From positions 62,001 through 126,000 of the forward strand of contig JAACPJ010000004.1 of NCBI GenBank assembly GCA_009995455.1: a stretch of 64,000 nt of DNA, written 5' to 3'. The translations under genes were made by a program, and so were the position numbers. The first letter of the stretch is position 1. Every line of letters begins with the position of its first letter. Positions 57,660-64,000 of this stretch are shown here, piece by piece. The stretch comes from a bacterium (lineage in GTDB: Bacteria; Patescibacteriota; Gracilibacteria; UBA4473). Below the pieces are notes generated by a model. That model was not told the DNA's origin. It worked only from the letters and a program-made list of their open reading frames with translations, and did not search any database.

Positions 57660-57759
57660 ATGAATTTAAATTAGTATTAACTCAATATCTACAGACAATA
57701 GGCTATTTTGTCAATTTTTTTACACTTTAAAAGCAAGAAACAAACGTTAACATAATTTT

Positions 57760-58212
57760 ATGTGGACTTACGAATTATGGCCAACACAAATTTTTGAATG
57801 GAGCTGGATCTCTTTAGTGACATTAGTGCTTGTTTCGGCGGCTTACTTCGATCTTAAAAGTCGAACTATCCCGAATAAGCTTAGCTTGGGCGGACTGTTA
57901 ATTATGGCTCTCTATTTATGGGTTTTTCCGGCCTTCCCAATAACAGAGCACTTGTTAGGCCTTCTAATAGGATCTATTATTTTTTACAGTCTATTCTTAT
58001 TAAAAGTTTTCGGTGGCGGTGATAGTAAATTACTCATATTTGTAAGTTTAAGTTTCGGAGCGCCTTTATTAATTTCAGTGTGGTTATGGATTTTTATCAT
58101 TGGCGGACTTCAAGCCCTCTTTTGGCGAATTTTCTTTAAACAAAAAAGCATGCCCTATGCCCTATCAATTGCGCTGGGCAGCTTGTTTTATATATTAAGT
58201 AGTTACCTTTAA
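57760..58212 (+). CDS. Prepilin peptidase (CpaA/TadV type, A24)
   Basis: 150 residues, about five transmembrane helices. AAYFDLKSRTIPNKL and VFGGGDSKLL carry the two active-site Asp of A24 aspartic peptidases. The short TadV form, lacking the methylase domain. Processes Flp and possibly the TadE/TadG-like pseudopilins. Overlaps the convergent tadC by 4 bp. Confidence 0.9.
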   Translation: MWTYELWPTQIFEWSWISLVTLVLVSAAYFDLKSRTIPNKLSLGGLLIMALYLWVFPAFPITEHLLGLLIGSIIFYSLFLLKVFGGGDSKLLIFVSLSFGAPLLISVWLWIFIIGGLQALFWRIFFKQKSMPYALSIALGSLFYILSSYL

Positions 58213-59084
58213 GCCTGAATAAGCTGAAGCAATCCAGGGCCAATATAAACAATGAGTAACGCTGGAAAAATAAACAGTACCAGCGGCAAACTTATTTTAA
58301 CGGCGGCGGTACGGCTCAGAGTTTCGGCTCTCTGCCGTCGCTTTGTTCTAATTAAACGCGATTGTATATCTAAAGTTTGCGCCAAAGAAACACCTAATTT
58401 TTGGGCTCGAAGTAAACTATTAATAAATTGCTTAAATTCATGATTTGGAAGTTCTTTTTTTAAATCATCAAAAACATCCTCCAGACTCTTTCCCAAGGAA
58501 AGTTCTTCCAGTTTTTCTTCAATGACTCTAGCTAAAACTCCCTTTTTATTTTGAGCCGTATAACGCAGCGCTGGTTCAATATTTAAACCACTTTTTAAGG
58601 TCAGAACTAATAAATCCAAAAAATACGGCACTTCAAGCGCCAGTTGTCTTGAAATTTTTTCTTGCCGCATTTTTAACCACAAATTTGGCAACATATAAGT
58701 CAGTCCAAACAAAAGTACCAAACGAAAAAAGGTCATCAAGTTTACTTCACCAAACCACAAAAATAGTAATGAATAAAAAGAGTAAAACGTTAAGATTAAT
58801 TGCTTAATGCCTAAATAAGCTTCTAAGCTAATTGGATCTCGAGCTTCTTTCAAAGCTAAAATTAAAGGCGCTGGTTTAATGGTTTTTTTTATAATAAAAC
58901 CAGGCGAGGTAAGCCAACGGAGTCGGCCTAAACGCTCTAATAAATTTACAGGTTCTGATTTGGTTAAGGGAAACACAGAAAAAAGTTCGGTAGCAACGTG
59001 CTGTGAATGCCTCAGCTGCGAACGCCACAGCGAGTATCCACTCAATAAAGTAAGTGCCACTAACCCGATTAGTAAATAAATCAT
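58209..59084 (-). CDS. tadC: Tad pilus membrane platform protein TadC
   Basis: 291 residues starting at the ATG at 59084, which overlaps the tadB stop (ATGA). T2SF domain with YFLDLLVLTLKSGLNIEPAL and ALRYTAQ helices, and three to four transmembrane helices. Forms the inner-membrane platform with TadB. Ends after the TadB/TadA genes, as in classical tad operons. Confidence 0.88.
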   Translation of the reverse strand: MIYLLIGLVALTLLSGYSLWRSQLRHSQHVATELFSVFPLTKSEPVNLLERLGRLRWLTSPGFIIKKTIKPAPLILALKEARDPISLEAYLGIKQLILTFYSFYSLLFLWFGEVNLMTFFRLVLLFGLTYMLPNLWLKMRQEKISRQLALEVPYFLDLLVLTLKSGLNIEPALRYTAQNKKGVLARVIEEKLEELSLGKSLEDVFDDLKKELPNHEFKQFINSLLRAQKLGVSLAQTLDIQSRLIRTKRRQRAETLSRTAAVKISLPLVLFIFPALLIVYIGPGLLQLIQA

Positions 59085-60046
59085 AATTGTACTCGTATAA
59101 TGCGCCAAATAAAAAAGAACCCCACTAACTCTAAAAACAAAGATATAAATAAAAGAATTTGTCCTTGGGGCGTGTAAAACAAGATTTCAGTGTGTTGCGG
59201 CGATAACCAAGCAAACAAAACTAATGAAACCGGCCACAAAGCCGCAATAAATATACCACTTAACTTCCCTTGAGAAGTAAATGATTTTATGTCTCGTTTT
59301 AATTTCAGTTTTTCTTCAATTATGTGGCCCATATTTTCAAACAATACCACTAGATTACCGCCAATTTTTACCTGAACGAGAGTCCCTTCAACCAAAAAAT
59401 CTATTTCGGGTTGCTTAAACTCATCAGCCAAAGATTGAAAGGCGGTCTCAAGGGGAACCTGCAATGACAACTGGTAGTTCACATTTCTAATCGCTTGTTT
59501 CAAAGGTGGATCTAATTCCTCAGCCATGAAATTAAGTGCCGCCGTTACCGAATAACCCGCCTGCAAAGATTGACTTAACGCTTCTAAAAAACTGGGAAGC
59601 TGTTCAATGGCTTTGTTTTTTTGATCTAAAGCTTTTAAAAACACCAAACTAATCCCAAGACCAAACAAAAACAACGCACACGTAATTCCCAATAACAAGC
59701 CGATTGTTTTTCCAACCAATATTCCACTTAAAACAGACAAAAGAATTAGGTTTCCTCCATAAGTATTTGCGCTTAATCGCCAATTTCCCAAGCGGTAGGC
59801 TCGTAAAAAGTAGGTTCTAAAACTGGTTTCATCTTTATAAAGCTCAGGGCTGAGCACCGTCTGGTCATTCTCATGTTGAGGCACCTGATTAAGCGTGTTG
59901 TGCCACAACTTTAAGTGGTATTGAGAAAAAAAATAAGAACGACCCGCCCACCAAGCCATCATCACTATTACCACGCACACAATCGCCCATAAGCCCCAAA
60001 AATCAGAGACTATAAGCGTTAGCAACTGAGCTAAATCTTGCATCAT
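59081..60046 (-). CDS. tadB: Tad pilus membrane platform protein TadB
   Basis: 321 residues: N-terminal transmembrane helix, a soluble segment, two helices (~85-120), the T2SF domain (LPSFLEALSQSLQAGYSVTAAL) and two C-terminal helices. Partners with TadC and the TadA ATPase. Overlaps tadA by ATGA. Confidence 0.9.
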   Translation of the reverse strand: MMQDLAQLLTLIVSDFWGLWAIVCVVIVMMAWWAGRSYFFSQYHLKLWHNTLNQVPQHENDQTVLSPELYKDETSFRTYFLRAYRLGNWRLSANTYGGNLILLSVLSGILVGKTIGLLLGITCALFLFGLGISLVFLKALDQKNKAIEQLPSFLEALSQSLQAGYSVTAALNFMAEELDPPLKQAIRNVNYQLSLQVPLETAFQSLADEFKQPEIDFLVEGTLVQVKIGGNLVVLFENMGHIIEEKLKLKRDIKSFTSQGKLSGIFIAALWPVSLVLFAWLSPQHTEILFYTPQGQILLFISLFLELVGFFFIWRIIRVQL

Positions 60047-61281
60047 TTATCAAACCAGGCTTTAAGAATCTCGGCTTCTTGATATCGACTATTGCGCAGA
60101 CAATCGGGCAGTTTTTTGGTCATCTGAAAACACTCTTTTTTAAAGTCGTACCAAAAAAGAGGTCTTAATTCATAATCATCGGCTCTCATATTTTTTATGA
60201 CTTCAGAAATTTGGGTAATTTTACGTTTACCACTCGGCAGTCGTTCTTGTTGAATAACAATATCAATCCCCTGAATAACTTGTGATCTTATGGCTGGCAG
60301 CGGGAGCTCTACGTCTCCCATTAAAACCATGGTTTCTACACGATATAAACTTTCTAAAGGAGAATTAGCATGCACTGTCGTTAAAGAACCTTTGTGCCCT
60401 GTATTCATGGCCTGCAGCATATCTATGGCTTCCCCGCCCCTGATTTCACCGACCACGATTCGATCTGGTCGCATTCTTAAAGCATTTTTAAGTAACTGCC
60501 GAATCGGTATTTCCCCCGAGCCTTCGACGTTTGCATTTCGAGATTCAAGCGAAACAAAATGCGGGTGATTGATTCTAATTTCAGCCGAATCTTCGATGGT
60601 AATTAAACGTTCTTTTTCTGGAATCAAACTCGCACAAGCATTTAAAGTAGATGTTTTCCCGGCGCCAGTACCGCCAGAAACCAATATGTTTTGGCGGCTT
60701 AAAACCACAAAACTCAAAAAATCAGCCATCGCTTGATTACACGATTCATACTGCAACATATCTTTTAGCGTAAAAGCCTTTGCCGGAAATTTTCTAATCG
60801 TTAGAGACGACCCTTTAAGACTTAAGGGCGGAATAATAGCGTTTACTCGTGAACCATCTAAAAGCCGGGCATCGACTAACGGATTACTTTCATCGATGCG
60901 TCTACCCACCTGCCCTACAATTCGATTAATAACCTGAATTAACTGTTTTTCGTTAAAAAAATGAAGCGAAGTTTTTTCTAAGTTACCGTGTCTTTCGACA
61001 AAAATATTATCACAACCATTCACCATAATTTCGCTCACCGAATCATCTCGCAGCAAAAACTCTAAGGGGCCTAAACCCACAATACTATAAGTGATAGAAT
61101 CAATAATTTCTTCTTGTATAGCTTTAGGTAAAAGCGTGTCTCTTTGCTGTAAAAACGTCTGACATAGTTTGCGTACTTCTTGTTCTGTTGGGTTTGTCGT
61201 TTTATGGTTTTGCAAAATCGCTAAAACCTCTTTTTGCCCCGCTTCTTTTAAGGCTTGTACTTGTTTATCTAGATACTTCAT
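60043..61281 (-). CDS. tadA: Tad pilus assembly ATPase TadA/CpaF
   Basis: 412 residues of the secretion ATPase family: LLRDDSVSEIMVNG, Walker A GGTGAGKT (203-210), Asp box TIEDSAEI, His box MRPDRIVVGEIRGGEA (Walker B Glu) and TGHKGSLTTVHANSP. Powers Flp pilus extension, possibly retraction too. Central gene of the tad operon. Confidence 0.95.
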   Translation of the reverse strand: MKYLDKQVQALKEAGQKEVLAILQNHKTTNPTEQEVRKLCQTFLQQRDTLLPKAIQEEIIDSITYSIVGLGPLEFLLRDDSVSEIMVNGCDNIFVERHGNLEKTSLHFFNEKQLIQVINRIVGQVGRRIDESNPLVDARLLDGSRVNAIIPPLSLKGSSLTIRKFPAKAFTLKDMLQYESCNQAMADFLSFVVLSRQNILVSGGTGAGKTSTLNACASLIPEKERLITIEDSAEIRINHPHFVSLESRNANVEGSGEIPIRQLLKNALRMRPDRIVVGEIRGGEAIDMLQAMNTGHKGSLTTVHANSPLESLYRVETMVLMGDVELPLPAIRSQVIQGIDIVIQQERLPSGKRKITQISEVIKNMRADDYELRPLFWYDFKKECFQMTKKLPDCLRNSRYQEAEILKAWFDK

Positions 61282-61284
61282 GCT

Positions 61285-61989
61285 TTAGAGTTTTGGCGTT
61301 ATTAACGCCAACGCTTTGGCAAAAGGAGATCTTTTTTTAAAGCACACCGGTAACCCTTCAAACAATTGGTACCACATATTTTTTTCATCGAAGGGCAAAA
61401 TACACAGCCGATTTATGGCATTTTTTTTCAACGCCCGTTCCACAAAATTCACCCCGTTTGTAGGACACTGATTAAGTATAAATTGCGTTTTATTTTGAGT
61501 AGAAGCATTCGATTCCCAATAAACCTTAACCGCGTTTAAGCTTACCGGATCGACCGTTGTGACTAAAATATTACGATCGGCTGCTTGCATCAAAAACTGA
61601 TGAATTTCGTCGTTAATCCCCCGCGAAATATCAACGACTATTTTATCGTAGTGTTGGCTGATCCATTGCCAAAAAGATTTAAAATTAGTCAGATCAATCT
61701 CTGACCACAAAGCCAACGGCGGACTACAAAAAACATCCGCCCCTAAATTAAAGCTGCCTTTTTTTAAGTTTTCGAGGGTCGCTTCTGGAGTATTTACAAA
61801 TGGCAGTAAATCGCCCCAATGTTTCGATGGATCTTTGCCTAAGTATTGCGGCAGGTCTCCAAACGGGGCCAATTGAATTAAAGCCGTTTTAGAAAAAGGC
61901 TCCTGATAAGCTAAAATTAAGGCCGTGTTAAGAGCCGTAACAGTGCTGCCCGCACTTTTGGGACTGTGAAAAGTAATAATATGAGTCAT
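61285..61989 (-). CDS. TadZ/CpaE-like ATPase with degenerate P-loop
   Basis: 234 residues, MinD/ParA fold: an N-terminal FHSPKSAGSTVTALNTALIL where KGGVGKT would be, losing both Walker lysines' usual spacing; then DKIVVDISRGI (Walker B-like) and TTVDPVSLNAVK. TadZ proteins localise the Tad machine to a pole. Here ATP binding is doubtful. 3 bp before tadA. Confidence 0.82.
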   Translation of the reverse strand: MTHIITFHSPKSAGSTVTALNTALILAYQEPFSKTALIQLAPFGDLPQYLGKDPSKHWGDLLPFVNTPEATLENLKKGSFNLGADVFCSPPLALWSEIDLTNFKSFWQWISQHYDKIVVDISRGINDEIHQFLMQAADRNILVTTVDPVSLNAVKVYWESNASTQNKTQFILNQCPTNGVNFVERALKKNAINRLCILPFDEKNMWYQLFEGLPVCFKKRSPFAKALALITPKL

Positions 61990-61991
61990 AA

Positions 61992-62753
61992 TTAAGATTC
62001 TAAGGTTAAGGGGTTTTGCATTAAGGAGGAATAAAGTAAAACTTGCATGGGTAAACGTAACCCACGAGCAAACAAAATTTGTTTGGCTTGCGCATCAGTG
62101 ACTTTCACAATCAAGGTCTTTTTTTGATTTAATTGCTGAATCTGTACAACCTCTAATCCTTGGGCCACGGTTATGGTGGCCTCTAAGTCGCTGTCGGGGT
62201 TACTTACCAGAATATCAATGATGTCCCCGCCTCTTAAATTTGGCAGCTTGGCTTGAAACCAATCTTCATCCATCGTAAAGGCAAAAGCGTTTTCAAACTG
62301 AGCACTGACCGATTCTGGGTTTAGTTTTGACTGTACGTGATGCGGTAAAACCACCTCATTAGCCATAACATCACGAACTAAAGTTTGACCGACTAACGAT
62401 TCTGTAGCCTCTGAGTTATAGGTTCCTTGTGGCAACTGGAAACGCGAAAAAGTTTGAGTCTTTAAATGCGCTGGCGTTAATTTTACCGGGCGCTGCAAAT
62501 CTTCTGAAAAAACCAGCACCGTAACGGCTTCTTTCCTGATTCGTTGCTGCTCTAGGTACACGTATACATAATAACCCGTAATCGCTATCAGCAAAATAAA
62601 GGTAATGAGCCAACGCTCTTGCTGGCGTTTCAGGGCAACGTTGTAAGGCAAACTCACCACCGGTAAAGCCGGTTTTGCATACCAGTAATTAATAATTTTG
62701 TTTTTAATCGATGAATAAGTTTCTGTCAGCCAAGTTTTAAAACGAATTATCAT
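61992..62753 (-). CDS. CpaB/RcpC-like pilus assembly protein (SAF domain)
   Basis: 253 residues: one N-terminal transmembrane helix (~49-66), a SAF domain (~80-145, VKLTPAHLKTQTF and SLVGQTLVRDVMANEVV), and a beta-rich C-terminal domain (LRGGDIIDILV). CpaB modulates Flp pilus assembly in the envelope; some relatives bind wall glycans. Two bp before the TadZ gene. Confidence 0.87.
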   Translation of the reverse strand: MIIRFKTWLTETYSSIKNKIINYWYAKPALPVVSLPYNVALKRQQERWLITFILLIAITGYYVYVYLEQQRIRKEAVTVLVFSEDLQRPVKLTPAHLKTQTFSRFQLPQGTYNSEATESLVGQTLVRDVMANEVVLPHHVQSKLNPESVSAQFENAFAFTMDEDWFQAKLPNLRGGDIIDILVSNPDSDLEATITVAQGLEVVQIQQLNQKKTLIVKVTDAQAKQILFARGLRLPMQVLLYSSLMQNPLTLES

Positions 62754-62758
62754 GTTGA

Positions 62759-63307
62759 TTAATTAAAAGCCATAAAAGATTGAGCCTGTACCTGCACCGT
62801 TCGCACTTGTGGTAAAATTTTTACTAAAAACCCTGGCGCTTGATCGTTCATTTCTACTCTAATTTTAACCTCAGTGGCTAAGCTTTCACTTTCAAACGGA
62901 AATTCTACAATAATTTGATCATCGGCTAAGCGCTCCGCTGGATCATAAAGTTTAGAGTAAGCCTGCACGGCCTGTGTAACCGCCACTTGGGTGCTTAAAC
63001 TTTGGGCAAGCAATTGCACCTCAGCCTCGCTTAAAAAATCAAACCGATTGGTGGAACTACAAACACCGGGAGGAAACTCTACTTCGCAAAGAGACGCATA
63101 ATTAGCCGCAGCCCGAGTTTGCAAAATTTCAGCAAAAGCCAAAATTCCACTATTGGCCGCTTGCCGAGCCACATGCTGCAACTGTCCCTGCCGTACATAC
63201 AGTTGACCAGAATCGAGTACAAAAATAGCCACCAGCAATAACACCGGTAACACCAAAGCGCTAAACACTAACACCATGCCCGCTTCCTCTAGCATAAATT
63301 TTTTCAT
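62759..63307 (-). CDS. TadG-like pseudopilin/Tad envelope protein
   Basis: 182 residues from the ATG at 63307, which overlaps the previous stop (ATGA). EEAGMVLVFSALVLPVLLLVAIFVLDSGQLYV is the Tad-type N-terminus with an N-terminal transmembrane helix (LPxLL...D motif), followed by a helical/beta domain with two Cys. Minor component of the Tad pilus. TadG is usually larger, so this is a shortened version. Confidence 0.75.
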   Translation of the reverse strand: MKKFMLEEAGMVLVFSALVLPVLLLVAIFVLDSGQLYVRQGQLQHVARQAANSGILAFAEILQTRAAANYASLCEVEFPPGVCSSTNRFDFLSEAEVQLLAQSLSTQVAVTQAVQAYSKLYDPAERLADDQIIVEFPFESESLATEVKIRVEMNDQAPGFLVKILPQVRTVQVQAQSFMAFN

Positions 63308-64000
63308 GTACACACCGGATTAAGCGTCGTAGCGTTACACAAAATACGAGCCGAAGATTCGGCCTGTAAATTTAAAACCGTCAGGCTGATAAAAGGGATT
63401 TGCAGCTGGAAAGGATGGGTTAGTTGAACCGTTATAACATCTTGATAAAAGCGATCGCTCGCGGCTAAAGCATTACCCGTAGAGCCATCATAATTTTCAA
63501 TCGCGATAGCAATTTCATCAACCGCATAAAATTCTTCTACGGCGCCCGTGACTCGTAAGTTATCATTCGTAATAGACCCCACTTGCGTAGCGTAGTTAGC
63601 GGTGTAAACAAGTTTTTGTTGTTGACTCATGGCCAGCCCCAATTGGATAAACCCAAACACCAATAAAATCAAAATCGGCAGCACAAAAGCCGTTTCCACC
63701 AAGGCTTGACCCGATTCGTCTTGATAAAAATTATGAGACTTAGTTTCTGGACTCATAAAATTTTCATCTCGCCAATGCGCCCCCGTCCCCTCGGGGCATT
63801 CTAAAACTGCTACCGCTTTACGAACGTAACGCCAAGTATTAGTCGGAACAGAAGTCTCGCAACGTAACACTTTATAATTGGCATCCAGCCACACTAAATC
63901 AAGCGGCACCTTCATGCCAAAAGTATGCACGGCTCGACAGTTGGGTATAAGCAACGGCAAAAACTCGGTTTGCCCCATAAGCCCCTTTAAACGGGCCCAA
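63304..64000 (-). CDS. DUF192-TadE fusion protein, 5' end outside window
   Basis: Open frame from the window edge to a TGA at 63304. The first ~65 visible residues fit DUF192: WARLKGLMGQTEFLPLLI reads in frame through the edge, then CRAVHTFGMKVPLDLVWLD and AVAVLECPEG. They run without a stop into a TadE-like pseudopilin: DESGQALVETAFVLPILILL and a transmembrane helix, then a ~130-residue domain with two Cys near the end. An internal ATG at 63756 could start a separate TadE, but the uninterrupted frame favours fusion. Confidence 0.7.
   Translation of the reverse strand, partial: WARLKGLMGQTEFLPLLIPNCRAVHTFGMKVPLDLVWLDANYKVLRCETSVPTNTWRYVRKAVAVLECPEGTGAHWRDENFMSPETKSHNFYQDESGQALVETAFVLPILILLVFGFIQLGLAMSQQQKLVYTANYATQVGSITNDNLRVTGAVEEFYAVDEIAIAIENYDGSTGNALAASDRFYQDVITVQLTHPFQLQIPFISLTVLNLQAESSARILCNATTLNPVCT

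Overview
The window is a dense, mostly single-copy bacterial chromosome segment that uses the standard bacterial code: TGA is a working stop, for example in the ATGA stop/start overlaps at 30620, 59081, 60043 and 63304. Short genes, a carbamoyl-phosphate synthase large subunit present only as its C-terminal half, many small membrane proteins, two separate pilus systems and almost no Shine-Dalgarno sequences fit a Candidate Phyla Radiation (Patescibacteria) genome, perhaps near Peregrinibacteria/Gracilibacteria. That placement is inference; there is no rRNA here to test it.

Layout. 0-4.6 kb: a cupredoxin cut by the window edge, a DUF937 protein, an NTF2-like protein and a run of small minus-strand membrane or unknown genes. 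4.6-12 kb: clpB, an AI-2E family permease, a three-gene flavin electron-transfer cassette (RnfD-like membrane protein, FMN-binding lipoprotein, ApbE), tRNA-Leu(CAA) and an MscS channel. 12-25.6 kb: housekeeping genes (half carB, SpoU methyltransferase, pyruvyl transferase, mltG, ybaB, gyrB, purC, greA, rpoD, pheS) plus two type IV prepilins. 25.6-27.5 kb: an NPF-repeat protein and HU.

27.7-42 kb is the accessory heart of the window. Two divergent units share a 62-bp promoter gap. Each begins with a small helical protein of the same family (common NPNFF motif) and continues with large proteins that begin with a shared, gap-free N-terminal peptide (M-K-x-[LI]...[TS]-x-F-[ILV] at residues 13-16) and end in different peptidoglycan-active domains: SGNH hydrolase plus lysozyme-like, CHAP/NlpC-like, N-acetylmuramidase, M15 peptidase and L,D-transpeptidase-like. 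None has a classical signal peptide. I propose a wall-remodelling or wall-attack effector set with its own export signal and cognate adaptors. After RNHCP and TagA genes comes a second unusual operon (36.8-42 kb) with two very large acidic proteins sharing a repeated module, preceded by two very small ORFs.

42-57 kb: ligA, secD (with a parvulin domain inserted) and secF, ung, a His/Tyr/Cys-rich secreted protein, a divergent lgt, a GspF-N-like membrane protein, pyrG, ruvB, ylxR and rpsA. 57.4-64 kb: a Tad/Flp pilus locus (flp, prepilin peptidase, tadC, tadB, tadA, tadZ, cpaB, TadG-like, and a DUF192-TadE fusion running off the right edge).

Expression: many genes have a good -10 box (often TGGTATAAT) only 6-11 nt before the start codon, implying leaderless or nearly leaderless mRNAs. 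Intergenic stretches not listed separately (for example 55474-55751 and 57246-57389) show nothing recognisable to me.
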